NCBI GenBank assembly: GCA_006438735.1 | Contig: RCZF01000004.1 | Span: 378,449 to 442,448, forward strand | Length of the DNA stretch: 64,000 nt | From: Sphingomonas koreensis | Lineage (GTDB): Bacteria > Pseudomonadota > Alphaproteobacteria > Sphingomonadales > Sphingomonadaceae | Direction: 5' to 3' | Program-made: the position numbers and the translations under genes | In this document: positions 17,675-28,072 of the stretch, piece by piece | How the letters are laid out: the number at the start of each line of letters is the position of its first letter | Numbering within the stretch: the stretch's first letter is position 1 | The notes under the pieces: model-generated | What the model was told of the DNA's origin: nothing | Seen by the model: the letters and a program-made list of their open reading frames with translations, nothing else | Databases searched by the model: none

Positions 17675-18769
17675 ATGCGCAGCCTATCCGACACGATCAC
17701 GCGGCTTGCCGCCGCGCGGCAGAATTTTCAGGCGACGACCGGCACGGCCGATCGTCTCGTCGATATGCCGTCGTTCGGGCCGAATCCTGGGCAATTGAAG
17801 GCGCGCATCTATGTGCCGGACGCGCTCGATGCGGGCGCTCCGCTGGTCGTGGTGCTGCATGGCTGCACGCAGACCGCGGCTGGTTACGATCATGGCTCGG
17901 GCTGGTCGGCGCTGGCCGATCGTCACGGCTTCGCGTTGCTCTATCCCGAGCAACAGTCCGCCAACAATTTCAATCTGTGCTTCAACTGGTTCCTCGCCGA
18001 GGACATCCGGCGCGACAGCGGCGAAGCGATGTCGATCCGGCAGATGGTCGATCAGATGGTGCGCGACCATGCGTTGGATCCCGGCCGCGTGTTCGTGACC
18101 GGGCTGTCGGCCGGCGGCGCGATGACATCGGTGATGCTGGCGACCTATCCCGAGGTCTTCGCCGGCGGCGCGATCATCGCCGGCCTTCCCTACGGCAGCG
18201 CGACGACGATGCCGCAAGCACTCGATCGGATGCGCGGCGTCGGCAGCCCCGGAGGCGCCGATCTTGGCGCGCTGATCCGCAACGCATCGCCGCACGACGG
18301 GCCGTGGCCGACCGTGTCGATCTGGCATGGCGGCGGCGATCACACCGTCGTGCCGGCGAACATGGCGGCGATCGTCGATCAGTGGCGCGCGGTTCACGAT
18401 CTCCCGTCGGCCCCTTCGACAACCGACACGATCGACGGCCACGCGCGGCGCGTATGGCGCGATGGCGCCGGCCGTGCCTGTATCGAGGCGATCGCAATCG
18501 CCGGCATGGCGCACGGCACGCCGATCGATCCGCGCGGCGCCGACGGCGTCGGCGCGGCCGGCCCGCACATGCTCGACGTCGGCATCGCCTCGTCGGAGCG
18601 GATCATCGATTTCTGGGGCATCGGCGGCGCGTGGGACGGCCAAGTGGCGCCGAAACCGCACCCGGCCCCCTCGACCGCCAAACCGGCGCAACCGGCCCCG
18701 TCATCTTCTCAGGCCGGCGTCGCCAAGGTCATCGATGACGCGCTACGCGCCGCCGGGCTGATGCGCTAG
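17675..18769 (+). CDS. PHB-depolymerase-family alpha/beta-hydrolase esterase
   Basis: A 364-residue hydrolase of the esterase PHB-depolymerase family (also holding feruloyl and acetylxylan esterases). The oxyanion region is VVVLHGCTQTA, followed by GSGWSALADRHGFALLYPEQ. The nucleophile Ser145 lies in GLSAGG, and a late HGTP probably holds the catalytic His. The C-terminus has a Pro/Ala-rich linker and a short helix. No classical signal peptide is visible, so it may be intracellular or secreted by another route. Substrate is unproven; a TGC-rich dyad upstream favours a polyhydroxyalkanoate connection. It is convergent with the aldehyde-oxidoreductase operon, only four bases apart. Confidence 0.85.
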   Translation: MRSLSDTITRLAAARQNFQATTGTADRLVDMPSFGPNPGQLKARIYVPDALDAGAPLVVVLHGCTQTAAGYDHGSGWSALADRHGFALLYPEQQSANNFNLCFNWFLAEDIRRDSGEAMSIRQMVDQMVRDHALDPGRVFVTGLSAGGAMTSVMLATYPEVFAGGAIIAGLPYGSATTMPQALDRMRGVGSPGGADLGALIRNASPHDGPWPTVSIWHGGGDHTVVPANMAAIVDQWRAVHDLPSAPSTTDTIDGHARRVWRDGAGRACIEAIAIAGMAHGTPIDPRGADGVGAAGPHMLDVGIASSERIIDFWGIGGAWDGQVAPKPHPAPSTAKPAQPAPSSSQAGVAKVIDDALRAAGLMR

Positions 18770-18773
18770 GCGA

Positions 18774-20978
18774 TCAGGCCTCGCTCATCCCTGTGATGAT
18801 CTTGTCCAGCGTGACGGGATAATCGCGCACGCGCACGCCGCAGGCGTTGTACACCGCATTGGCGACAGCGGCGGCGACCCCGCAGATGCCGAGTTCGCCG
18901 ACGCCCTTGGCCTTCATCGGCGACGATTTGGCGTCGACCTCGTCCATGAAATAGACGTCCTGGTGCGGAATGTCGGCGTGGACCGGCACGTGATATTCGG
19001 CAAGATCGTGATTGACGAAATAGCCGAAGCGCGTGTCGACCACGGCATCCTCCATCAGCGCCGCGCCGGCGCCCATCGTCATCGCGCCGATCACCTGACT
19101 GCGCGCCGATTTGGGGTTGAGGATACGCCCGGCGGCAAACGCGCCGCCCATCCGCCGGATACGCACCTCGCCTGTCGCCGCATCGACGCCGACTTCGACG
19201 AAATGGCCGCCGAACGTCGCTTGCGCATAGGTTTCGGCGAGATCGCCGAACTCGATCGAATCCTCGGCCGAGAGCCCGGCATCGCCGGCGATGTCGGCGA
19301 GCTTGACGCTGCGGTTGCCGCTCGTGACCTTGCCATCGGCAAACTGGACGTCCTCGGTGTTGAAGCCGGCCTTTTGCGCAACTGCCTGCCGCAGTGCCAT
19401 ACAGGCGGCATAGACGCCCGCGGTCGAGCTGTTGCCGCCCCATTGCCCGCCCGAGCCCGACGAGACCGGAAAGCTCGAATCGCCCAACAGCACGATCACC
19501 TTGTCGATCGGCACGCCCATCATTTCCGCCGCGGTCTGCGCGATGATCGTGTAGCTGCCGGTGCCGATGTCGGTCATGTCGGTCGCGACGGTGACGATGC
19601 CTTTCTTGTCGATGCCGACGCGCGCGCCCGATTGCATGGTGATGTTGCCGCGAAACGCCGCCGCCATGCCCATGCCGATCAGCCAGCGACCATCGCGCAC
19701 GGTGCCCGGCGTGGGATTGCGCTTCGCCCAGCCGAACCGCTCCGCCCCGGTCCGCAGGCAGCCGATCAGATTGCGCTCCGAAAAGGGCTTTTCGGGATGT
19801 TCGGGATCGACCTGCGTGTCGTTGCGGATGCGAAATTCGATCGGATCGAGCCCAAGCCTTTCCGCCATTTCATCCATCGCAATCTCGAGCGCCATCAGCC
19901 CGGGCGCCTCGCCGGGCGCGCGCATCGCATTGCCCTCCGGCAGATTGAGCACCGCCAGCCGCGTCGCCGTCATGCGATTGGCCCCGGCGTAGAGCAGGCG
20001 CGTCTGATTGGCCGCCGTCTCCGGCCCGCCGCCGGGGAGATCGCCCGACCAGCTTTCGTGGCCGATCGCCAGGATCTTGCCGGCCTTGTCGGCGCCGATG
20101 CGGATGCGCTGGATCGTCGCCGGCCGGTGCGTCGTGTTGTTGAACATCAACGGCCGGGTGAGCGTCACCTTGACCGGGCGCTTGACGATGCGGGCAGCGA
20201 GTGCGGCCATGATGGCGTCGCTGCGTACCCATAATTTGGAGCCGAAGCCGCCGCCGACATAGGGCGACATCACATGGATATCGTCCTTCGGGATGCCGAA
20301 CGCCTCGGCCAGATCGCGGCGCGACCAGTCGATCATCTGATTGGCGGTCCACACCGTCAGCTTGCCGCCGTCCCACGCCGCCATCGTCGCATGCGGCTCC
20401 ATTGCCGAATGGCATTGATCGGGGGTGGTGTACGTCGCATCGAGCGTCACCGGGGCCTGGGCGAAGGCGCCGGCGAAATCGCCCACCGCGGTGTCGGGTT
20501 CGCCGCCGAAGCCGCCCTTCGGCTTGGTCGCCGAGCCCTTGGCGGCCTGCAGATCATAGTGGCCCTTGCCGCGCGTATAATCGACACGGATCAGCTTGGC
20601 CCCGGCGCGCGCTTCCTCGAAGCTTTCCGCGACGACCACCGCGATCGCCTGATCATAATGCTCGATGGCGGGGCCACCGAGCAGCGCGGCGGTGATCGCC
20701 GCGGGCTTCTTGACCGCGCCGGCGTTGCGATAGGTGACGACCGCGATCACCCCCGGCGCGGCCTCGGCCTCGCTGGTGTCGAGGCTCTTGATGCTGCCCG
20801 TCGCGATCGCGGCGCCCAGAATATAGCCATAAGCGGGATCGGCCACCGCATCATGTCGTTCATAGGCGTAATGCGCGGTGCCGGTGGTCTTGAACGGGCC
20901 GTCGATGCGATCGGTGGGTTTGCCGATCACCTTCAGCTGATCGATCGGATTGGTAGTGGCGGGCGTATCGAATTTCAT
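18774..20978 (-). CDS. paoC: Molybdenum cofactor-binding subunit of aldehyde/xanthine oxidoreductase (PaoC type)
   Basis: A 734-residue large subunit of the xanthine oxidase family, which binds molybdopterin and carries out hydroxylation of aldehydes or N-heterocycles. Seen are VIGKPTDRIDG at the N-terminus, SPYVGGGFGSKLW and the late segment GVGELGICGVAAAVANAV, whose Glu lies where the catalytic Glu is expected. MKFDTP at 20978 is the chosen start; the longer frame extends into paoB. Only four bases separate it from paoB, and subunit order A-B-C matches E. coli paoABC. With the Tat signal on subunit A, a periplasmic aldehyde oxidoreductase is the likeliest identity. Confidence 0.9.
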   Translation of the reverse strand: MKFDTPATTNPIDQLKVIGKPTDRIDGPFKTTGTAHYAYERHDAVADPAYGYILGAAIATGSIKSLDTSEAEAAPGVIAVVTYRNAGAVKKPAAITAALLGGPAIEHYDQAIAVVVAESFEEARAGAKLIRVDYTRGKGHYDLQAAKGSATKPKGGFGGEPDTAVGDFAGAFAQAPVTLDATYTTPDQCHSAMEPHATMAAWDGGKLTVWTANQMIDWSRRDLAEAFGIPKDDIHVMSPYVGGGFGSKLWVRSDAIMAALAARIVKRPVKVTLTRPLMFNNTTHRPATIQRIRIGADKAGKILAIGHESWSGDLPGGGPETAANQTRLLYAGANRMTATRLAVLNLPEGNAMRAPGEAPGLMALEIAMDEMAERLGLDPIEFRIRNDTQVDPEHPEKPFSERNLIGCLRTGAERFGWAKRNPTPGTVRDGRWLIGMGMAAAFRGNITMQSGARVGIDKKGIVTVATDMTDIGTGSYTIIAQTAAEMMGVPIDKVIVLLGDSSFPVSSGSGGQWGGNSSTAGVYAACMALRQAVAQKAGFNTEDVQFADGKVTSGNRSVKLADIAGDAGLSAEDSIEFGDLAETYAQATFGGHFVEVGVDAATGEVRIRRMGGAFAAGRILNPKSARSQVIGAMTMGAGAALMEDAVVDTRFGYFVNHDLAEYHVPVHADIPHQDVYFMDEVDAKSSPMKAKGVGELGICGVAAAVANAVYNACGVRVRDYPVTLDKIITGMSEA

Positions 20979-20982
20979 CGCA

Positions 20983-21927
20983 TCAGGCCTTTGTCTCAGC
21001 CAGGACGGCGCCGAGGGTCCGTTCGACCAGCGGCACCTTGAAGGCGTTTTGCGGCGTCGTCTTCGCGCCGGCGAGCACGGCAGCGGCGATCGCCTTCGCG
21101 CCGTTTTCGCGCTCCGCCGCCTCGACGCGCCACGGTTTGTGAGCGAGTCCGCCAAAGGCGAAGCGCCCGCGGCCGTCGCGCTGGACGACCGCCGCGACCG
21201 AGATCAGCGCAAAGGCGTAGGACGCGCGGTCGCGAACCTTTTGATAGACGTGCATGCCGCCGAGCGGCTTGGGCAAAGTGACCGCGGTGATGAACTCGCC
21301 CGGCGTCAGGCTGGTTTCGATATTCGGCGTCGCGCCCGGAAGCCGGTGGAAATCGGCAATCGGGATCGTCCGCGTCGCGCCATCGGGCTTGACCGTCTCG
21401 ACATCTGCATCGAGCAGCCGCATCGCCACCGCCATGTCGCTGGGATGCGTGGCGATACACTCGCTGCTCGTCCCGACGATCGCCAGGTTGCGATTGAACC
21501 CGCCGATCGCGGCGCACCCCGAACCCGGCTGGCGCTTGTTGCACGCCTGATTGGTGTCGTAGAAATACGGGCAGCGCGTGCGTTGCAGCAGGTTGCCGCC
21601 GGTGGTCGCCTTGTTGCGCAACTGCCCCGACGCGCCGGCGAGCAGCGCGCGGCTGAGCACGCCGTAATCGCGACGAACGCGCTTGTCGGCGGCGAGATCG
21701 GTGTTGCGCACCATCGCGCCGATGCGCAGCCCGCCCTCCGGCGTCGGCTCGATCGTGTCGAGGCCGAGCCGGTTGACGTCGATCAGATGCTGCGGCGTCT
21801 CGATCTGCAGCTTCATCAGATCGAGCAGATTGGTGCCGCCGGCGATGAACTCGGCGCCCGGCGTCGCCGCCGCCTTTGCCGCGGCGTCGGCCGGCGATGT
21901 GGCGCGTTCGAAGGTGAAGGCTTTCAT
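20983..21927 (-). CDS. paoB: FAD-binding subunit of aldehyde oxidoreductase (PaoB type)
   Basis: A 314-residue medium subunit that passes electrons between FAD and an Fe-S centre. The FAD pyrophosphate motif is [15 protein letters not shown] at about 25-39. A second family motif is [16 protein letters not shown]. The cysteines around RCPYF and [11 protein letters not shown] resemble the extra [4Fe-4S] ligands of PaoB. The start ATG overlaps the paoA stop (ATGA), fixing 21927. Confidence 0.9.
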   Translation of the reverse strand: MKAFTFERATSPADAAAKAAATPGAEFIAGGTNLLDLMKLQIETPQHLIDVNRLGLDTIEPTPEGGLRIGAMVRNTDLAADKRVRRDYGVLSRALLAGASGQLRNKATTGGNLLQRTRCPYFYDTNQACNKRQPGSGCAAIGGFNRNLAIVGTSSECIATHPSDMAVAMRLLDADVETVKPDGATRTIPIADFHRLPGATPNIETSLTPGEFITAVTLPKPLGGMHVYQKVRDRASYAFALISVAAVVQRDGRGRFAFGGLAHKPWRVEAAERENGAKAIAAAVLAGAKTTPQNAFKVPLVERTLGAVLAETKA

Positions 21928-22577
21928 GCGCGCACTCCCGCGACTTCCTGCATCGCCTCGATGATGTTCGAATAGGCGCCGCATCGGCAGATATTGCCGC
22001 TCATCCGCTCGCGCATCTCGTCCGCGGTCAACTGCGGATCGGCCGCGATGTCGCCGCTGACATGGCTCGGGATGCCCTGCTTGATCTCGGCGATCGTCGA
22101 TACCGCCGAGCAAATCTGCCCCGACGTGCAATAGCCGCATTGATAGCCGTCGTGCTTGATGAAGGCGGCCTGCATCGGATGAAGGTCCGCCGGCGTGCCG
22201 AGCCCCTCGATCGTCGTCACCTTATCGCCGTCGTGGAGCACCGCCAGCGTCAGGCACGAATTGATCCGGCGGCCGTTGACGATCATCGTGCACGCGCCGC
22301 ACTGGCCATGATCGCAGCCCTTTTTCGAACCCGTCAGATGGAGATGTTCGCGCACCGCATCGAGCAGCGTCACCCGCGTATCGAGCGTCAGCGACACCGG
22401 CTTGCCGTTGATCTCGAATGCCACCGCCACCGTGGGAGGCGCGGGTTGCGGCTCGCCGCCGGTCGCCGCCAGCGCCGCATGCGGCAGCGATGCCGTCGCC
22501 GCGCCGGCGGCGGTGGTGGCGAGCAGGCCGCGCCGCGTGACTGAATAAGGGTCCGTTTCCACAACTTGCTCCGACAT
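21924..22577 (-). CDS. paoA: Tat-exported [2Fe-2S] subunit of aldehyde oxidoreductase (PaoA type)
   Basis: A 217-residue small subunit with two [2Fe-2S] clusters: a plant-ferredoxin-like CDHGQCGAC and an alpha-helical pair [12 protein letters not shown] with [10 protein letters not shown] twin-arginine signal, [19 protein letters not shown], has Arg15-Arg16, so the complex is probably carried folded to the periplasm by Tat. MSEQVV at 22577 is chosen over a start at 22613, keeping a usual Tat leader length. No XdhC/PaoD-type maturation factor is encoded next to the operon. Confidence 0.92.
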   Translation of the reverse strand: MSEQVVETDPYSVTRRGLLATTAAGAATASLPHAALAATGGEPQPAPPTVAVAFEINGKPVSLTLDTRVTLLDAVREHLHLTGSKKGCDHGQCGACTMIVNGRRINSCLTLAVLHDGDKVTTIEGLGTPADLHPMQAAFIKHDGYQCGYCTSGQICSAVSTIAEIKQGIPSHVSGDIAADPQLTADEMRERMSGNICRCGAYSNIIEAMQEVAGVRA

Positions 22578-22667
22578 CACGGCGGGCTCCCGCCAATTTC
22601 GCCAACATGGCATAGATATCGCGCCTCGGCGAGCCGCTTGGCGCGCAGACGAAGCATGAAACGCCGG

Positions 22668-23366
22668 TCAGCGCGCTTCGGCGCCCATCAATCGATAGCC
22701 GACGCCCATTTCGTTGACGACGATCGCCGGCTGGGCGGGGTCGGCTTCGATCTTCTGGCGGATGTTGCGCACGACGACGCGCAGATATTCGATATGCCGC
22801 TCGTAATCATTGGCCCATACGGCCGCGAGCAATTGCTGGTGCGTGATCACGCGCCCGGGAAAGCGCGCGAGCTCGGCGATCACCGCGAATTCCTTGGGCG
22901 TAAGGTGGATTTCCTCGTCACCGCGCCACACCCGGCGATCGAGCAGATCGAAGGTGACGCCACCGGCGACGACGCTGGCCTGCCCGCCGTCGGCGCCGAT
23001 CCGGCTGCGCAGCGCGGCCCGGACGCGGGCCAAAAGCTCCTCAGTGTCGAACGGCTTGGTGACATAATCGACAGCACCGAGATCGAGCGCGGTCACCTTC
23101 TCCTCGGTCGCGTCGCGCGCGGAAATGATCAGCACCGGCGCGCGCGATTGCTTCTGGATCGCCGGCAGCAGCTCCAGCCCGTCGCGATCGGGCAGCCCGA
23201 GATCGAGCAGGACGAGATCGGGCGCGCCTTCAACGATCGCCTCGAGCGCCTGGCGCGCCGATCCGGCCTCGACGATGCGGTAGCCGGCGCGCGTCAGCGT
23301 GCCTTGCAGCAAGCGGCGGATATGCGGCTCGTCGTCGACGACGAGAATCACGGGCGCGTTGGACAT
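22668..23366 (-). CDS. kdpE: KdpE response regulator of the potassium-uptake operon
   Basis: A 232-residue OmpR-family response regulator. The receiver has Asp11-Asp12, phosphoacceptor Asp55 in LVLLDLGLPD and the conserved Lys in VTKPFD. A winged-helix domain follows, with LTPKEFAVIAELARFPGRVI and a closing GVGYRL. Its similarity is to KdpE, and it is divergent from kdpFABC with a 150-bp control region between them. Its histidine kinase KdpD is encoded 4.7 kb away at the far end of the operon, not adjacent as in E. coli. Confidence 0.93.
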   Translation of the reverse strand: MSNAPVILVVDDEPHIRRLLQGTLTRAGYRIVEAGSARQALEAIVEGAPDLVLLDLGLPDRDGLELLPAIQKQSRAPVLIISARDATEEKVTALDLGAVDYVTKPFDTEELLARVRAALRSRIGADGGQASVVAGGVTFDLLDRRVWRGDEEIHLTPKEFAVIAELARFPGRVITHQQLLAAVWANDYERHIEYLRVVVRNIRQKIEADPAQPAIVVNEMGVGYRLMGAEAR

Positions 23367-23517
23367 GGCGCCGACGATCTAGCGGCTTCGTCGCCGCACT
23401 GTCGATGACGATGCACACTATGCAAAACATATCCGCTTCGCCGCCTTGCCGTCTCGCAATCGAATGGCCGCACCGCCTAATTGCCCGGTTCCAGACGCTT
23501 TCGATCGGGACCGACAC

Positions 23518-23601
23518 ATGCAGGATATTCTCTGGATCGCCATCATGGCGGGGCTGCTGGCGATGACGCTCGCCTACGCCCGGCTGTGCGACGAAGCGTG
23601 A
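23518..23601 (+). CDS. 27-residue single-span membrane peptide upstream of kdpF
   Basis: A small frame of 27 residues, mostly one hydrophobic helix (ILWIAIMAGLLAMTLAYA) ending in YARLCDEA. Small proteins with a similar Tyr-x-Arg-x-Cys-Asp ending occur upstream of kdp genes in other bacteria, as far as I recall. It lies ten bases before kdpF in the same direction and is probably the first gene of the operon. It may be a second KdpF-like stabilising subunit; no function is established. Confidence 0.62.
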   Translation: MQDILWIAIMAGLLAMTLAYARLCDEA

Positions 23602-23611
23602 GGCGCGCGCC

Positions 23612-23701
23612 ATGACGATCGACCTCTGGCTCGCCGCCATCGCCGCCTTCGGGCTTCTCCTCTATCTCGTGGCCGTGCTGATCCGGCCCGAGCGTTTCTG
23701 A
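23612..23701 (+). CDS. kdpF: Potassium-transporting ATPase small subunit KdpF
   Basis: A 29-residue membrane peptide with one transmembrane helix and the typical ending [13 protein letters not shown]. In E. coli KdpF stabilises the KdpABC complex. It starts 13 bases before kdpA. Confidence 0.85.
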   Translation: MTIDLWLAAIAAFGLLLYLVAVLIRPERF

Positions 23702-23714
23702 TCGGAACCACACC

Positions 23715-25418
<1,704 letters not shown>

Positions 25419-25433
25419 GTCGGGGTCAAGTCG

Positions 25434-27470
25434 ATGGCACGCGCCCAAACCAAATCGCTGTTCACGCCGGAACTGATCGCACCCGCGATCGGCGACGCGT
25501 TCCGCAAGCTCGATCCGCGCCAGCTGGTGCGCAACCCGGTGATGTTCACCACCGCGGTGGTCGCCGCCTTGCTGACCATCCTGCTGTTCGTCGGCCATGA
25601 CGGGCTGGCGACCGGCTTCAAGCTGCAACTCGTCGTCTGGCTGTGGCTGACGGTGCTGTTCGGCACCTTCGCCGAGGCGCTGGCCGAAGGCCGCGGCAAG
25701 GCGCAGGCGGCAAGTTTGCGCGCGACCAAGGCCGAGCTATCGGCCAAGCGTGTGCTCGACATCGGCGGCGCCTGGCAGATCGTGCCGGCCAGCCAGCTGC
25801 GCGCCGGCGAGAAGGTGCTTGTCGAAACCGGCGACCTGATCCCGGCCGACGGCGAAGTGATCGAGGGTGTCGCCAGCGTCAACGAAGCGGCGATTACCGG
25901 CGAGAGCGCGCCGGTGATCCGCGAAGCGGGTGGCGACCGATCGGCGGTGACGGCAGGCACGCGGGTTATTTCCGATCAGATCACCGTGCGCATCACCGCC
26001 GAGCCGGGCCAGGGCTTCCTCGATCGGATGATCGCGCTGGTCGAAGGCGCGGAGCGGCAGAAGACTCCCAATGAGATCGCGCTGACGATCCTGCTGACCG
26101 GCCTCACCATCATCTTCCTGATCGCGGTGGCGACGATCCCCGGCTTCGCCTCCTACGCCGGCGGCAGCATCCCGGTGACGATCCTCGCCGCCTTGCTGAT
26201 CACGCTCATTCCGACGACGATCGCCGCGCTGCTGTCGGCGATCGGCATCGCCGGGATGGACCGGCTGGTGCGCCACAATGTGCTCGCCAAATCGGGCCGT
26301 GCCGTCGAGGCGGCGGGCGACATCGACACCTTGCTGCTCGACAAGACCGGCACGATCACGATCGGCGACCGCCAGGCGAGCGAGTTCAAGGCGGTCGGCG
26401 GCGTCAGCGTCGAGGAGCTGGCCGAGGCCGCGCTGCTCGCCAGCCTGGCGGACGAAACCCCCGAAGGCCGTTCGATCGTGGTGCTGGCGCGTGAGCAATT
26501 CGCGGTTGCGACGACGAAGCTGCCCGACGGCGCGGCGATCATCCCGTTCACCGCGCAGACCCGTATCTCCGGCGTGCAGATCGGCGACGCGCTGATCCAG
26601 AAGGGTGCGGTCGATTCGGTGCTCAAGGCCAATCCCGGCGCCGGCGACACGCCCGCCGCCGCCGAGCTGCGCCGCGCCACCGACGAGATCGCCCGCGCCG
26701 GCGGCACGCCGCTCGCGGTCGCCCGCAACGGCCGGCTGCTCGGCGCGATCTTCCTCAAGGACATCGTCAAGGACGGCATCCGCGAGCGCTTCGGCGAGCT
26801 GCGCAAGATGGGCATCCGCACGGTGATGATCACCGGCGACAACCCGCTGACCGCCGCCGCCATCGCCGCCGAAGCGGGGGTCGACGATTTCCTCGCGCAG
26901 GCGACGCCCGAAGACAAGCTCGCGCTCATCCGCCAGGAGCAGCAGGGCGGCAAGCTCGTCGCGATGTGTGGCGACGGCACCAACGACGCTCCCGCCCTCG
27001 CCCAGTCCGATGTGGGCGTGGCGATGAACACGGGCACGCAGGCGGCGCGCGAAGCCGGCAACATGGTCGATCTCGACAGCGATCCGACCAAGCTGATCGA
27101 GATCGTCGGGCTGGGCAAACAGCTGCTGATGACGCGCGGCGCGCTGACCACCTTCTCGGTCGCCAACGACGTCGCCAAATATTTCGCGATCATCCCGGCG
27201 ATGTTCATCGTGCTCTACCCCGGGCTTGGCGTGCTCAACGTGATGGGGCTGGCGACGCCTGAGAGCGCGATCCTGTCGGCGATCATCTTCAACGCGCTGA
27301 TCATCCCGCTGCTCGTGCCGCTGGCGCTCAAGGGCGTGAAATACCGGCCGATCGGCGCGGGGCCGCTGCTCGCGCGCAATCTGGCGGTTTACGGGCTCGG
27401 CGGGCTGATCGCGCCGTTCGTCGGCATCAAGCTGATCGATCTCATGATCAACGGCGTCGGCCTGGTTTAA
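25434..27470 (+). CDS. kdpB: Potassium-transporting P-type ATPase subunit KdpB
   Basis: A 678-residue P-type ATPase catalytic subunit. It has the actuator motif [11 protein letters not shown], phosphorylated Asp303 in DKTGT, and the hinge [21 protein letters not shown]. About seven transmembrane helices are expected. It couples ATP hydrolysis to K+ movement through KdpA. TAA is followed after a short Shine-Dalgarno by kdpC. Confidence 0.97.
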   Translation: MARAQTKSLFTPELIAPAIGDAFRKLDPRQLVRNPVMFTTAVVAALLTILLFVGHDGLATGFKLQLVVWLWLTVLFGTFAEALAEGRGKAQAASLRATKAELSAKRVLDIGGAWQIVPASQLRAGEKVLVETGDLIPADGEVIEGVASVNEAAITGESAPVIREAGGDRSAVTAGTRVISDQITVRITAEPGQGFLDRMIALVEGAERQKTPNEIALTILLTGLTIIFLIAVATIPGFASYAGGSIPVTILAALLITLIPTTIAALLSAIGIAGMDRLVRHNVLAKSGRAVEAAGDIDTLLLDKTGTITIGDRQASEFKAVGGVSVEELAEAALLASLADETPEGRSIVVLAREQFAVATTKLPDGAAIIPFTAQTRISGVQIGDALIQKGAVDSVLKANPGAGDTPAAAELRRATDEIARAGGTPLAVARNGRLLGAIFLKDIVKDGIRERFGELRKMGIRTVMITGDNPLTAAAIAAEAGVDDFLAQATPEDKLALIRQEQQGGKLVAMCGDGTNDAPALAQSDVGVAMNTGTQAAREAGNMVDLDSDPTKLIEIVGLGKQLLMTRGALTTFSVANDVAKYFAIIPAMFIVLYPGLGVLNVMGLATPESAILSAIIFNALIIPLLVPLALKGVKYRPIGAGPLLARNLAVYGLGGLIAPFVGIKLIDLMINGVGLV

Positions 27471-27478
27471 GGAGAAAG

Positions 27479-28072
27479 ATGATGGGTTCCGATTTCACCA
27501 GCGCGCTGCGCCCCGCGATCATGATGAGCGTGCTGTTCGCGCTGCTGTTGTGCCTCGTCTATCCGTTCGCGGTCCTCGGCATCGGCCAGGCGGTGTTCCC
27601 CGCCGCCGCCAACGGCAGCCTGATTCGCGAGAACGGCCGCGTCATCGGCTCGTCGGTGGTCGGCCAGGCGTTCGTCAGCGATCGCTATTTCCAGACGCGC
27701 CCGTCGGTCGCCGGCAAGGGCTACGACGGCATGGCCTCGTCGGGCTCGAACCTCGGCCCCGCCAGCCAGGCGCTGGCCGACCGCGTGACGGGCGACGTCG
27801 CGAAATATCGCGCCGCCGGTGTCGCCGGGCCGCTGCCCGCCGATCTCGTCACCGCTTCGGGTTCGGGGCTCGATCCCGATCTGTCGCCCGCCGCCGCGCT
27901 CATTCAGGCGCCGCGCATCGCTGCGATCCGCGGCGTGCCGGTGGCGATGCTGAATGAGCTGGTGACGCGCGCGACGGTGCAGCCGCTCATCGGCTTCATC
28001 GGCGAACCGCATGTCAACGTGCTCGCGCTCAATCGACAACTCGATCGCCTGGGCGCACAACCAAGGCAGTGA
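27479..28072 (+). CDS. kdpC: Potassium-transporting ATPase subunit KdpC
   Basis: A 197-residue subunit with one N-terminal transmembrane helix (SVLFALLLCLVYPFAVLGIG) and a periplasmic domain. It carries the family segments SLIRENGRVIGSSVVGQAF, YFQTRPS and SGSNLGP. AAGGAG precedes two possible ATGs, 27479 and 27482. Its stop overlaps the GTG start of kdpD, so sensor production is coupled to the pump operon. Confidence 0.95.
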   Translation: MMGSDFTSALRPAIMMSVLFALLLCLVYPFAVLGIGQAVFPAAANGSLIRENGRVIGSSVVGQAFVSDRYFQTRPSVAGKGYDGMASSGSNLGPASQALADRVTGDVAKYRAAGVAGPLPADLVTASGSGLDPDLSPAAALIQAPRIAAIRGVPVAMLNELVTRATVQPLIGFIGEPHVNVLALNRQLDRLGAQPRQ

